Part shown: positions 40,789 through 49,895 of the stretch, piece by piece
How the letters are laid out: each line of letters starts with the position of its first letter
How positions within the stretch are numbered: position 1 is the first letter of the stretch
Origin: Luteitalea sp.
GTDB taxonomy: Bacteria > Acidobacteriota > Vicinamibacteria > Vicinamibacterales > Vicinamibacteraceae
Direction: 5' to 3'
DNA length: 54,526 nucleotides
Assembly: GCA_009377495.1 (NCBI GenBank)
Contig: WHTZ01000001.1
Span: forward strand, 1 to 54,526
Notes under the pieces: generated by a model
What the model was told of the DNA's origin: nothing
The model's database searches: none
The model's input: the letters and a program-made list of their open reading frames with translations, nothing else
Program-made: the position numbers and the translations under genes

Positions 40789-41901
40789 TCAGCGCGCGGC
40801 GGGGTCGTGAATACGGCCGCTGACGCCGTCGAGGAAGCCGGCCGCGAACCCGCGACGCGCGGCCAGGACCGCGGCAATAATGCTGAGCGCGACCTCGTCC
40901 GGCGACTCGGCGCCAATGTCCAGGCCGATGGGGTTGCGGACACGGGATAGCTGTTCCGGGGTTGGTACGACCCCCTCATCTTTCAAGCCGTCCAACAGGG
41001 TCTCGTACCGAGCCCGTGGGCCGAGCATACCCACGTACGGCGCGTCCGACCGAATCGCAATGCCGAGCGCTGCCTGGTCCCGCTCTACGTGATGGTTCAT
41101 AATCAGCACGTACGACCGTGCGCCGAGGACGACCTGTGCATCGAACTGCGCCGGGTGCGCGAGGACAAGGCGCGCGCCCGGAAAGCGCTCCGGGGTGAGA
41201 AACGCCGCCCGGCCGTCGACGATGGTCACGTGCCAGCCGAGCGAGTGCGCGAGCGCTGCGACGGGAATGGCATCGTGTCCCGCCCCGAAGATCACGAGCT
41301 CCGGTGGTGGCGCGCTGACGTCCAGAAAGACCTCGACCGCCTCCGCGCCATCCTGTTGCACATGCCGCGTCACCGCACGCGGGCTCTGTGCCGCCATGAT
41401 CTCAGCCGACACCTCTTGCACGCGCGCGTCGAGCGACGCGGCCCCGAGCCCGCCCGCGGTCTCGCCGTGACTCGTCACGAGGAGCCGCTGCCGCTCCGGC
41501 GACAGCCGCATCGCGAGGACGGCGAGATCGCCACGGCTCAAGAGATCGAGCCAGCGCGCAAGCAGCGGATCGTTATCGACCGGCTCGATGTACACGTCGA
41601 CGCTGCCGCCACAGCCCAGTCCCAGACCCCACACGACGTCTTCGTCGAGATCGTAGTGGCGAAGCTCGGGCACGCCGCGCGCCATGACGCGGCGTGCCAC
41701 CTCCGCAACGTCGGGCTCCAGGCAACCCCCGCTCAACATACACGTGATGGCGCCATCGTCGCGAATGAGCATGCGCGCACCCTCGCGGCGGTAGGCGGAG
41801 CCCTTCACACGGACGACCGTTGCGAGCGCCACATGACGGCCGGATCCGCGCGCCGCTTGCATCGCGTCGAGAACCTCTTCGATTTCACGGCGCTCCATCA
41901 T
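40789..41901 (-). CDS. xdhC: XdhC-family molybdenum hydroxylase maturation factor
   Basis: A 370-residue XdhC/CoxI-type protein from the ATG at 41901 (MMERREIEEVLDAMQAARGSG); the longer frame has no protein-like N-terminus. The N-terminal domain has ALATVVRVKGSAYRREGARMLI and the conserved CMLSGGCLEPDVAE. The C-terminal Rossmann domain has ELVIFGAGHDAIPVAALAHSLGWHVTIVDGR. A third block, NHHVERDQAALGIAIRSDAPYVGMLGPRARYETLL and PIGLDIGAESPDEVALSIIAAVLA, completes the family. XdhC binds and sulfurates the molybdenum cofactor before insertion. It diverges from the coxG gene with an 80-nt shared promoter region, so maturation and structural genes may be co-regulated. Confidence 0.92.
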   Translation of the reverse strand: MMERREIEEVLDAMQAARGSGRHVALATVVRVKGSAYRREGARMLIRDDGAITCMLSGGCLEPDVAEVARRVMARGVPELRHYDLDEDVVWGLGLGCGGSVDVYIEPVDNDPLLARWLDLLSRGDLAVLAMRLSPERQRLLVTSHGETAGGLGAASLDARVQEVSAEIMAAQSPRAVTRHVQQDGAEAVEVFLDVSAPPPELVIFGAGHDAIPVAALAHSLGWHVTIVDGRAAFLTPERFPGARLVLAHPAQFDAQVVLGARSYVLIMNHHVERDQAALGIAIRSDAPYVGMLGPRARYETLLDGLKDEGVVPTPEQLSRVRNPIGLDIGAESPDEVALSIIAAVLAARRGFAAGFLDGVSGRIHDPAAR

Positions 41902-41981
41902 CACCCCGTTCCACGTTGCTTTCTCGATATACTCGGTATAATAACTGACCTTGTCACAGCATCCCTCGATCAAGGAGGCGC

Positions 41982-42431
41982 GTGCAGATCCAAGGCTCAC
42001 ACCACATCCAGGCCACGCGCGACCAAGTGTGGGCGCTGCTCAACGATCCGGACGTGCTGGCTCGTTGCTGCGCACCGGGCGGTGCCGCGCTCGAGGCCGA
42101 AGGCCCAGATCAGTTCAAGGCCACGGTCCGAGTGGCGGTCGGCCCCGTCAAGGGCACATTTCAGGGACACATCCGTATCACCGAGAAGACACCGCCCGAG
42201 GCAATGACGCTGACGCTCATAGCCAGGAGCGGGGTGGGTGGCGTCTCGGCGAACGGGCGCATCCGCCTCGAAGAGGACGATGGCGGGACGCGTGTCGTCT
42301 GGTCCGGGGAGCCACAGCTCTTGGGCATGCTGGCGAGCCTCGGTGGAAGATTGCTCCAAGGCGTTGCGCAGGCGCAAGCGGAAGAGTTCTTCCGCAGATT
42401 GGAAGCGGAGATCGTGGCGAGTGACACGTGA
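41982..42431 (+). CDS. coxG: CoxG-family SRPBCC protein
   Basis: A 149-residue SRPBCC/START-fold protein from GTG 41982, with AAGGAGG directly upstream. MQIQGSHHIQATRDQVWALLNDPDVLARCCAPGGAAL and FKATVRVAVGPVKGTFQGHIRITEKTPP are the CoxG signature. GGVSANGRIRLEEDDGGTRVVWSGEPQLLGMLASLGGRLLQGVAQAQAEEFFRRL completes it. It ends near the usual size and lacks the C-terminal membrane anchor found in longer CoxG proteins. CoxG is thought to recruit CO dehydrogenase to the membrane or deliver quinone. First gene of the rightward operon. Confidence 0.9.
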   Translation: MQIQGSHHIQATRDQVWALLNDPDVLARCCAPGGAALEAEGPDQFKATVRVAVGPVKGTFQGHIRITEKTPPEAMTLTLIARSGVGGVSANGRIRLEEDDGGTRVVWSGEPQLLGMLASLGGRLLQGVAQAQAEEFFRRLEAEIVASDT

Positions 42432-42474
42432 CGAGATGGGTTGGGCTGGCGATTGATTGGAGGCGGAGGCGACT

Positions 42475-42975
42475 ATGGCGGATACGGTTGCGATCACGCT
42501 TACGGTGAACGGTGTTGAGCGACAGGCGGATGTTGAGCCACGGACGCTGCTCGTGCACTTCCTGCGCGAAGCGCTTGGACTCACCGGGACGCACGTTGGG
42601 TGCGACACGAGTCAGTGCGGCGCGTGCGCCGTGAGTGTTGGCGGCGTTGTAGTCAAGTCCTGCACGCTGCTCGCGGTTCAGGCGGATCGCGCAGAGGTCA
42701 CGACCATCGAGGGCCTCGCACGCGACGGGCAACTCGACCCCGTGCAACAAGCCTTCTGGGACGTGCACGCGTTGCAATGCGGCTTCTGCACGCCCGGGAT
42801 GGTCATGGCCACGCACGAGCTGCTCGCACACAGTCCACAACCCACCGATGCCGAGATTCGACACGGGCTGGAAGGCAACTACTGCCGCTGCACGGGTTAT
42901 CACAACATCGTCCGGGCCGTGCGGCTGGCCGCCGAGAAGTTGGCGGAGCGGGAGAGCACGGCGGCTGCGGGGTAG
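42475..42975 (+). CDS. coxS: CoxS-type [2Fe-2S] small subunit of a molybdenum hydroxylase
   Basis: A 166-residue iron-sulfur subunit from the ATG at 42475, with GGAGG 5 nt upstream (the frame opens at 42457). The plant-ferredoxin-type cluster ligands are in [20 protein letters not shown] and [14 protein letters not shown]. The second cluster is in [20 protein letters not shown] and [20 protein letters not shown]. It relays electrons from the molybdenum site in the large subunit to FAD. All eight cysteines are present. It sits 43 nt behind coxG and 58 nt before coxL. Confidence 0.96.
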   Translation: MADTVAITLTVNGVERQADVEPRTLLVHFLREALGLTGTHVGCDTSQCGACAVSVGGVVVKSCTLLAVQADRAEVTTIEGLARDGQLDPVQQAFWDVHALQCGFCTPGMVMATHELLAHSPQPTDAEIRHGLEGNYCRCTGYHNIVRAVRLAAEKLAERESTAAAG

Positions 42976-42984
42976 GGCGGGGCT

Positions 42985-43020
42985 CGGTGCAGGGTGCTGG
43001 GGTGCAGGTGCAGGGGTGCA
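42985..43020 (+). repeat. Degenerate GGTGCAG-type tandem repeat before coxL
   Basis: The coxS-coxL gap contains GGTGCAGGGTGCTGGGGTGC and further GTGCAGG-like units in a row. The coxL Shine-Dalgarno AAGGAGG (43023-43029) follows. Such G-rich repeats may vary in length and could influence coxL expression. Confidence 0.5.
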
Positions 43021-43033
43021 ATAAGGAGGCTAC

Positions 43034-45391
43034 ATGGAGCAGTACTTCGGAAAGGCAGTCAAGCGCGTCGAAGACCCGCGCTTCCTTACAGGGAGTGGCC
43101 AGTACACCGATGACCTGAGCCTGCCGCGTATGGCGCACGTCGCGATGGTGCGCACTCCATTTGCGCACGCGCGCATCCGTCGTATCGACACAGCCCAGGC
43201 GCTCGAGCACCCAGGCGTCGTGGCGGTCATCACGGGGCAAGCGCTGCGCGATGCGAACATCGGGTCGATCCCACCCGGCTGGCTCTTGCCAGACATCAAG
43301 ACGCCGCCGCACTACGCGATTGCCGTGGACCGCGTTCGTCATGCCGGCGAGATCGTCGCGGCCGTGATTGCCGAAAGCCGTGCGATTGCCGAGGATGCCG
43401 CTCTGCTGGTGGATGTGGAGTACGAGATGCTACCAGCGGTATCACTCGGTTCCGCGGCACTGGCTTCTGGCGCACCCGCCGTGCACGACGAAGCCATCGA
43501 GAATGTTTGCTTTCGGTGGAGCATCGGGGATCAGGCCGCGGTCGATGCGGAGTTTGACCGTGCGGCGAAGACCGTCAAGCTGTCGCTCCGCAACTCCCGG
43601 CTGGCGCCCAACGCCATCGAGCCGCGCGCGTCACTCGCGCAGTACGTGCGGGCATCTGACGAGCTCACGCTGTGGACGACGTCACAGAACCCGCATATTC
43701 ATCGGCTGATTCTGGCAGCGTTCGTCCTCGGCATTCCCGAGCACAAGCTGCGCGTCATCAGCCCGGACGTGGGCGGCGGCTTTGGCTCGAAGATCTTCCA
43801 ATATCCCGAAGAGGTCATCGTTCTCTACGCGGCGCGTAAGCTGAACCGGCCCGTGAAGTGGACGGCGCGACGCACCGAGAGCTTCGTGAGCGACAGCCAT
43901 GGGCGCGACCACGAGAGCGAAGCGGAGCTGGCCGCCGACGACGAGGGGCACGTGCTCGCCCTGCGCGTGAAGACGATTGCCAACCTCGGCGCGTACCTGA
44001 CGCTCTTCGGACCAGTTGTGCCAACGTATCTCTACGGCACGCTGATGAATGGGCCGTACCGGTTCCGCGCCATTCACTGCGCTGTGACCGGTGTGTTCAC
44101 GCACACGGCTCCGGTGGACGCGCTGCGCGGCGCAGGCCGCCCCGAGGCGACATATCTGCTGGAACGCATGATGGACCGAATGGCGCAGGAGCTGGGTCAG
44201 GATCCAGCCGAGCTCCGGCGCAAAAACTTCATTCAACCGGACGCGTTCCCCTATCAGACGCCCGTGGCGCTCGTTTACGACAGCGGCAACTACGAGCCGG
44301 CACTCGACAAGGCGCTCACCACGCTCGATTACAAGCGGGCGCGTGAGGCACAGGCCGCGTTGCGCAAGGAAGGTCGCTACCTCGGCATCGGCTTTTCGAC
44401 GTATCTCGAAGCGTGCGGCCTCGCGCCCTCCTCGCTGGTCGGGAGTCTGGGCGCGCAGGCTGGTCAGTGGGAGAGCGCGCTCGTCCGGGTGATGCCAACG
44501 GGTAAGGTGGAGGTGTTTACCGGCGCCCACAGCCACGGCCAAGGACACGAGACCGCGTTTGCGCAGATCGTGGCAGACGACCTCCAGATCCCGATGGATG
44601 ACGTCGTCATTGTCCACGGGGACACGGCGAAGGTACCGTTCGGCTGGGGATCCTACGGGAGCCGGAGCGCAGCAGTCGGTGCGAGCGCCCTCAAGATGGC
44701 GCTCAACAAGATCAGGGATAAGGCCGCGGGCATTGCGGCGCATCTGCTCGAAGCGGCGCCCGAGGATGTCGAGATGACGGGCGGCCAGCTCCACGTGAAG
44801 GGGGTGCCCGAGCGTGGGAAGAGCTTCTCGGACATCGCGCTACAGGCGCATCTCGCGCACAACCTGCCTGAGGGCATGGAGCCCGGGCTCGAGGCGACGC
44901 ACTTCTACGACCCGAAGAACTTCGTGTATCCGTTCGGCACGCACGTCGCGGTGGTGGAGGTCGATCCGGAAACGGGACGGGTCACGCTCCAGCGCTACGT
45001 CGCCGTCGACGACTGCGGCCCGCTGATCAATCCGATGATCGCCGAGGGACAGGTGCATGGCGGCATCGCCCACGGCGTGGGACAGGCGCTCCTCGAGCAC
45101 GCGCTTTACGACGAGCAAGGGCAGTTCGTGGCAGGCTCGTTCCTCGAGTACGCCATGCCACGAGCTGACGACCTTCCGCTGTTCGAGATCGATCACACGG
45201 TGACGCCGTCGCCGCACAACCCACTCGGCGTCAAGGGCATCGGCGAAACCGGGACCATCGCATCAACCGCGGCAGTGGCCAATGCGGTGATCGATGCGCT
45301 CGGTCCGTTCGGCATCACGCATCTCGACATGCCATTCACGGCCGAGAACGTGTGGCGGGCTATTCAGGGTGGCAAGAAGGCCGTCGCGTAG
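43034..45391 (+). CDS. coxL: CoxL-like molybdenum-binding large subunit (form-II-like)
   Basis: A 785-residue aldehyde-oxidase/CO-dehydrogenase-family large subunit. N-terminal [23 protein letters not shown] and [22 protein letters not shown] are typical. [25 protein letters not shown] is the glycine-rich cofactor-binding segment. The active-site loop is [21 protein letters not shown] (LRGAGR at residues 364-369) instead of the AYxCSFR of genuine CO dehydrogenases, so Cys for the Cu-S-Mo centre is absent. [15 protein letters not shown] and the C-terminal [11 protein letters not shown], with the catalytic Glu, are intact. It probably hydroxylates an N-heterocycle, aldehyde or related organic substrate. 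AAGGAGG precedes the ATG. The last two codons and stop lie within a 15-bp direct repeat. Confidence 0.93.
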   Translation: MEQYFGKAVKRVEDPRFLTGSGQYTDDLSLPRMAHVAMVRTPFAHARIRRIDTAQALEHPGVVAVITGQALRDANIGSIPPGWLLPDIKTPPHYAIAVDRVRHAGEIVAAVIAESRAIAEDAALLVDVEYEMLPAVSLGSAALASGAPAVHDEAIENVCFRWSIGDQAAVDAEFDRAAKTVKLSLRNSRLAPNAIEPRASLAQYVRASDELTLWTTSQNPHIHRLILAAFVLGIPEHKLRVISPDVGGGFGSKIFQYPEEVIVLYAARKLNRPVKWTARRTESFVSDSHGRDHESEAELAADDEGHVLALRVKTIANLGAYLTLFGPVVPTYLYGTLMNGPYRFRAIHCAVTGVFTHTAPVDALRGAGRPEATYLLERMMDRMAQELGQDPAELRRKNFIQPDAFPYQTPVALVYDSGNYEPALDKALTTLDYKRAREAQAALRKEGRYLGIGFSTYLEACGLAPSSLVGSLGAQAGQWESALVRVMPTGKVEVFTGAHSHGQGHETAFAQIVADDLQIPMDDVVIVHGDTAKVPFGWGSYGSRSAAVGASALKMALNKIRDKAAGIAAHLLEAAPEDVEMTGGQLHVKGVPERGKSFSDIALQAHLAHNLPEGMEPGLEATHFYDPKNFVYPFGTHVAVVEVDPETGRVTLQRYVAVDDCGPLINPMIAEGQVHGGIAHGVGQALLEHALYDEQGQFVAGSFLEYAMPRADDLPLFEIDHTVTPSPHNPLGVKGIGETGTIASTAAVANAVIDALGPFGITHLDMPFTAENVWRAIQGGKKAVA

Positions 45392-45415
45392 GGCGCGCTC
45401 GTCGCGTAGGGCGCG
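45383..45415 (+). repeat. Direct repeat containing the coxL stop codon
   Basis: GTCGCGTAGGGCGCG occurs at 45383-45397 and 45401-45415, separated by CTC. The first copy encodes the final Val-Ala and TAG of coxL. The duplication borders the repeat element at 45417. Confidence 0.85.
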
Positions 45416-45416
45416 G

Positions 45417-45503
45417 CTTCCGCCTTCGCGCTTCGCGCTCCCGCCTCCGCTAAAGCTTCGGCGGGTTCGACGTAGCCTTGGCGAAGTCGAATCGGCGGAC
45501 AAG
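45417..45503. repeat. Palindromic repeat related to the insert in the GH3 gene
   Basis: The 23 bases 45417-45439 equal 7909-7931, and GTAGCCTTGGCG (45472-45483) equals 7946-7957. Between them are CGCCTCCGCTAAAGCTTCGGCGG-like inverted segments. It lies intergenically between coxL and coxM, in the same orientation as in the GH3 locus. Confidence 0.85.
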
Positions 45504-45554
45504 TTAGCCGCGCCAAATCGGAAGCGATCGAACGTTCAGATGGCGCAGATGGCG

Positions 45555-45594
45555 CCCCTCGCTGGGCGCCCTACAAAGGGCGCCCAGCGAGGGG
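45555..45594. repeat. Perfect 18-bp palindrome with ACAA loop
   Basis: Arms 45555-45572 and 45577-45594 are exact inverse complements (CCCCTCGCTGGGCGCCCT). GGGCGCCCTACAAAGGG (45564-45580) is the exact reverse complement of 27487-27503. In mRNA it would form a very stable hairpin just upstream of the coxM ribosome-binding site. Confidence 0.9.
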
Positions 45595-45621
45595 TTCAGA
45601 ACGCCTGGAGGAAGATCAGCG

Positions 45622-46488
45622 ATGTATCCAAGCGCTTTCGGCTACTACCGTGCGGCGAGTGTTCAGGAAGCCGTTGCCCTGCTGGGGGAGCACCCGGATG
45701 CCAAGCTCCTGGCAGGCGGCCACTCGCTCATTCCCGCCATGAAGCTGCGACTCGCCACCCCCTCGGCGCTCGTTGACCTCGGCTCGGTCGCCGAGCTGCG
45801 CGGTATTCGGCAGCAGGGGGAAACGATCGTTATTGGCGCGATGACGCCGCACCGAGAGATCGAATACTCGACGGAGCTCGCCAAGACGTGCCCGATCCTG
45901 CCTGAAGCGGCGGCGGTCATTGGCGATCCGCTCGTCCGCAACCGCGGCACGATTGGTGGCAGCCTCGCCCATGCGGACCCGGCTGCCGACTTCCCTGCAT
46001 GCGTGCTCGCCCTCGGCGGCACGTTGACGATCCAGGGAACAGCGGGTGGACGGACGGTCGAGGCGGCCGACTTCTTCCAGGACATGTTCGCGACGGCACT
46101 GCAACCAGGCGAAGTGTTGACGGAGATTCAGGTGCCGGCGCGCCAGCCGGGTGTCGGCATGGCGTACGAGAAGTTTGCGCACCCGGCCTCCCGCTACGCC
46201 ATCGTGGGTGTCGCCGCTGTGGTACGGATGAACCGTAGCGTCTGCGAAGAGGCGCGCGTGGCAATGACAGGCGCGACGTCCAAGCCAACACGCCTCACCA
46301 AGCTCGAGGCGGCGCTCGCCGGCAAGCCACTCGATGAGGCGACGCTCAAAGCCACCTGTGTAAACGTGGTGTCGCCCGATGGCCTCCTCGGCGACCACAC
46401 GGCGTCGGCGACCTTTCGCGCGCATCTCACCGATGTCTTCGCGAAACGGGCGCTCCAAAGAGCGGCCGAGCGGTCAACAAGTCGCTAA
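45622..46488 (+). CDS. coxM: CoxM-type FAD-binding middle subunit
   Basis: A 288-residue FAD subunit with start ATG 45622 behind GGAGGAAG. The two FAD-binding glycine motifs are visible: AKLLAGGHSLIPAMKLRLA and NRGTIGGSLAHADPAADFPA. SYRYAIV-like ASRYAIVGVAAVVRM and VAMTGATSKPTRLTKLEAALAG fill the C-terminal CO-dehydrogenase flavoprotein domain. It takes electrons from the CoxS clusters and passes them to the respiratory chain or an acceptor. It is separated from coxL by 230 nt of repeats, so co-transcription with coxL may be weakened. Confidence 0.95.
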   Translation: MYPSAFGYYRAASVQEAVALLGEHPDAKLLAGGHSLIPAMKLRLATPSALVDLGSVAELRGIRQQGETIVIGAMTPHREIEYSTELAKTCPILPEAAAVIGDPLVRNRGTIGGSLAHADPAADFPACVLALGGTLTIQGTAGGRTVEAADFFQDMFATALQPGEVLTEIQVPARQPGVGMAYEKFAHPASRYAIVGVAAVVRMNRSVCEEARVAMTGATSKPTRLTKLEAALAGKPLDEATLKATCVNVVSPDGLLGDHTASATFRAHLTDVFAKRALQRAAERSTSR

Positions 46489-46550
46489 GGGGAGACGAAA
46501 CAGGCGCGCTTCGTTACATGGATATTGCATGCGTGCGGTAAGTTCCGCGC

Positions 46551-49500
46551 ATGCGGATACCAATTTCGCTTGTTGTCTTACTTTCGGCCCTTGCCCAACC
46601 ACTCTACGGACAAACCGCTCAGGTCTCTGGCCGCGTGACCGACGCCTCGGACAGGGTGGTTGCAGGGGTCACAGTGACCGTGGCCCATCGCGACACGGGC
46701 GTCGCGCGCACCAGTGTCACCAACGAAGAGGGCTACTACAGCGTGCCGGCGTTACCACCCGGCACATATGTGATCACGGCGGAGCTCGAGGGCTTCGCCG
46801 CGGCCGAGCGTGACGGCCTCGTGCTGGTCAACGACCAGGCCGCGCGGGCCGATGTCGTGCTTCGCCCGGGTGGTGTGGACGAGCAAGTGCAGGTGACCGC
46901 CCACGCCCTGCTCGAATCGGAAAACGCCGACGTCGGCAACGTGGTCACCGAGCGGAGCATACACGAGCTGCCGCTCAACGTTCGAGAGCCCATCAGCCTC
47001 GTCACGCTCACGCCGGGCGTGACGACCGGGGCGAACTTCGGCAGTGGCGGGGGCCGCAGTGCAGGCCGCAACTTCTTCAAGGCGAACTTCCGTGTCGCCG
47101 GCGGACGGAATCGTGGCCAGGACGTGCTGCTCGATGGCGTGGCGAACGTCACGGCCGATGCGTTCGTCGGGTACATTCCGCCGGTCGATGCCACGCAAGA
47201 GTTCAAGGTCGAGACCAACGCCTTCTCAGCGGAGTATGGCCGTACCACCGGCGGCATCCTGAGCATCGTGACCAAATCGGGCACCAACGAGCTCAGGGGA
47301 ACGGCCTACGAGTTCTATCGCAACGACGCCCTCGACTCCACGGATTTCTTCACGACGCAAGCGGGGCTCGAGCCACCGGACTTCACGCGTAATCAGTTCG
47401 GCGGCGTGGTGGGCGGGCCGATTCTGGCCGATCGGACGTTCTTCTTCGGCAGCTACGAAGGTCTACGCCAGGAGTTTCCGCAAACGTTGATCTCCACCGT
47501 ACCCACCATGGCACAGCGCGCCGGAGATTTCTCCGAGACCCGTGACGCGCAGGGGCGACGGATCGTCATATACGATGCTCTGACGACCCGCACGCTGCCC
47601 AATGGCGACGTCGTCCGCGACCCCTTCCCCGGCAATCGCATTCCGGAGGACCGCTGGGATCCCGTGGGCGAAAGTGTCCTCGACTCTTATCCGGAGCCGA
47701 ACCAGCCAGGCGATCCGGTGACCGGCGCCGACAACTACGCGTTTACGGGCGACCAGACCACCGATACGAACAACTACAACGTCCGCGTGGACCATCAACT
47801 CTCCGAGGGCCATCGCCTGTTCGGACGCTACGCCTACCAGCGCTCGGATCAGGAGGCGGCGGCACGCTGGCCAGGTGGCAGCTCACCGGACGAGAGCACC
47901 CTGATCGATCGCTACAACAATGCCGTGCTCGGCGACACGATCGTCATCTCGCCCACGACAACGGCGGAGGTCCAAGCGGGATTCACGCGGGCGCACGCCA
48001 ACATCGTCGCGCCCGCCTTTGACGTGCTGCAACTCGGCTTCCCGCAGTATATGAGCCAGCTCGATACCAGTCTGTGGCCGCAGTTCAGCGTCGCCGATGC
48101 CACGAACATCGGCAACGGCTTTGGGAACGACCAGCCGCGCAATACCTACTCGGTGGTGGGGCAGGTGCACCGCTTGGCGGGACGGCACCTCGTCAAGGTC
48201 GGCGTCGACTTTCGTGTGCTGCAATTCAACGCGTTCGAAAACAACGACCCGGCCGGCTCGTTCTCGTTTTCGCGCAGCATGACCCAGGGACCCATCGCGA
48301 ATCAGGCGAGCCCCAACGCGGGCCATGGCGTCGCGTCGCTGCTGCTGGGCACCGGCTCGGGCGGCAACGTGGACCACGTCAGCGGCCTCGCCCTCCAGCG
48401 GCGGTCCTACGGGCTGTTCATTCAAGACGACTGGCGGGTCACGCCGCGCCTCACCGTCAACCTCGGGCTCCGGTACGACGTCGACACGGGGATGACTGAG
48501 CGGTTCGACCGCCTCACCTGGCTCGATCTCGACGCGCCGAGCCCGCTCGCCGAGGCCACGGCCCTGCCCTTGCGCGGCGCGGTCCGCTTCGCGGGGACGG
48601 ACGGCCCGCGCAACCAGCTCGACACCGATTGGAACAACGTGGCTCCGCGCGTGGGCATCGCCTACCGCGCCGGCCCGGACACGGTCGTGCGTGCCGGCTA
48701 CGGCATCTTCTATGCGCCGATGCCGGTCAGGCGGATCGGCTCGATTGGCTTCGACACCGAGACGCCATGGGTCGCCAGCCTCGATGGGCTGGTGCCAACG
48801 AACTATCTGCGCAATCCGTTTCCGCAAGGCTTCAATCTTCCGACCGGAGAACGCGACCCGCTGACCAACGTGGGCTTCAACCTTTCAAGCACGACGCGCG
48901 ACCAGCCGGTCGGCTACACGCAGCAATGGAGCTTGTCGGTTCAACGCCAGCTCGACGACCGCCTGCTGCTCGATATTTCCTATCTTGGCAACAAGGGGAC
49001 CAAACTGCAGTCTGGCGTCGTCTTCGAGGAGAACTCGCTCGCGCCTGAACATCTGGCCTTGGGGAATCAGCTCAACGCGCTGGTCGAGAACCCGTTCTAC
49101 GGTCTCATCGAGAGCGGGCCTCTCTCCAGCCCCACCGTCGCGCACGAGCAACTCCTGCTGCCGTATCCACAGTACACATCGGTCGCGCGGCAGTTTCCGA
49201 TGGCGACAAGCGCCATATATCACGCGCTGGCCCTCAAGGCCGAACGGCGCGCGTCGAGCGGACTGACCCTGTTGGCATCTTACGTCTGGTCGAAGCTCAT
49301 CGACCACGCGTCGGAGCAAGTCGGCGGGACGAGCATCCTCAACTTCTACGACCGGCGTGCCGAGCGCTCCCTGTCGACGTACGACACGCCGCACAACCTC
49401 GTCGCCAGTGCCGTGTACGAGCTGCCGTTTGGGCGTGACCGTCGCTGGGCCAGCACTCTTCCAACCCTCGTCGATGCGCTCGTGGGCGGCTGGACGGTCG

Positions 49501-49892
49501 GTGCTATTGCCACATTCCGGAGCGGCTTTCCGGTCGCCATCAGCCGGCCATCAGTGCGCGGCGAGCAGAGCCCGCGGCTTGACAACCCGACCATTGAGCG
49601 TTGGTTCGACACGGATGTCTTCAGCCCGGCCGAGCCCTTTACCTTTGGTAACGTGAGCCGGACGCTGCCGGACGTCCGACGCGACGGGGTAAGGAATGTC
49701 GACATGACGCTCTCGAAGAACGTACAGGTGGGCCACTATCGACTGCAGATCCGCGCGGACGTTTTCAACATCTTCAACCGTACGCAGTTTGCCGCCCCGA
49801 ACGGCACCGTCACGAGCGCGTCGTTCGGCGCCGTCACGAGCCAGGGCAACAGCCCGCGCGAGGTGCAGCTTGGCCTTAAGCTGTACTGGTAG
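46551..49892 (+). CDS. Oar-type TonB-dependent receptor inside the cox-like operon
   Basis: A 1113-residue outer-membrane receptor. Signal peptide MRIPISLVVLLSALAQPLYGQ. The carboxypeptidase-regulatory-like domain is TAQVSGRVTDASDRVVAGVTVTVAHRDTG. The plug has VVTERSIHELPLNVREPISLVTLTPGVTTG, GQDVLLDGVANV and TQEFKVETNAFSAEYGRTTGGILSIVTKSGTNELRGT. The barrel ends in PREVQLGLKLYW. It stands 62 nt after coxM and only 3 nt before coxD, all on one strand, so it is very probably co-expressed with the hydroxylase. That points to uptake of the enzyme's substrate, although the ligand cannot be predicted from sequence. There is no good Shine-Dalgarno sequence before the ATG. Confidence 0.92.
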   Translation: MRIPISLVVLLSALAQPLYGQTAQVSGRVTDASDRVVAGVTVTVAHRDTGVARTSVTNEEGYYSVPALPPGTYVITAELEGFAAAERDGLVLVNDQAARADVVLRPGGVDEQVQVTAHALLESENADVGNVVTERSIHELPLNVREPISLVTLTPGVTTGANFGSGGGRSAGRNFFKANFRVAGGRNRGQDVLLDGVANVTADAFVGYIPPVDATQEFKVETNAFSAEYGRTTGGILSIVTKSGTNELRGTAYEFYRNDALDSTDFFTTQAGLEPPDFTRNQFGGVVGGPILADRTFFFGSYEGLRQEFPQTLISTVPTMAQRAGDFSETRDAQGRRIVIYDALTTRTLPNGDVVRDPFPGNRIPEDRWDPVGESVLDSYPEPNQPGDPVTGADNYAFTGDQTTDTNNYNVRVDHQLSEGHRLFGRYAYQRSDQEAAARWPGGSSPDESTLIDRYNNAVLGDTIVISPTTTAEVQAGFTRAHANIVAPAFDVLQLGFPQYMSQLDTSLWPQFSVADATNIGNGFGNDQPRNTYSVVGQVHRLAGRHLVKVGVDFRVLQFNAFENNDPAGSFSFSRSMTQGPIANQASPNAGHGVASLLLGTGSGGNVDHVSGLALQRRSYGLFIQDDWRVTPRLTVNLGLRYDVDTGMTERFDRLTWLDLDAPSPLAEATALPLRGAVRFAGTDGPRNQLDTDWNNVAPRVGIAYRAGPDTVVRAGYGIFYAPMPVRRIGSIGFDTETPWVASLDGLVPTNYLRNPFPQGFNLPTGERDPLTNVGFNLSSTTRDQPVGYTQQWSLSVQRQLDDRLLLDISYLGNKGTKLQSGVVFEENSLAPEHLALGNQLNALVENPFYGLIESGPLSSPTVAHEQLLLPYPQYTSVARQFPMATSAIYHALALKAERRASSGLTLLASYVWSKLIDHASEQVGGTSILNFYDRRAERSLSTYDTPHNLVASAVYELPFGRDRRWASTLPTLVDALVGGWTVGAIATFRSGFPVAISRPSVRGEQSPRLDNPTIERWFDTDVFSPAEPFTFGNVSRTLPDVRRDGVRNVDMTLSKNVQVGHYRLQIRADVFNIFNRTQFAAPNGTVTSASFGAVTSQGNSPREVQLGLKLYW

Positions 49893-49895
49893 AGA

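Noticed and set aside
41089..42207. 372-codon plus-strand frame over xdhC and coxG
   Set aside because: It spans two real genes on opposite strands and shows His/Arg-rich noise only.
43682..44794. 370-codon frame antisense to coxL
   Set aside because: coxL is intact and conserved across this stretch.
43034..45391. Genuine CO dehydrogenase (form I CoxL)
   Set aside because: The AYxCSFR loop with the copper-binding Cys is absent; LRGAGR is present.
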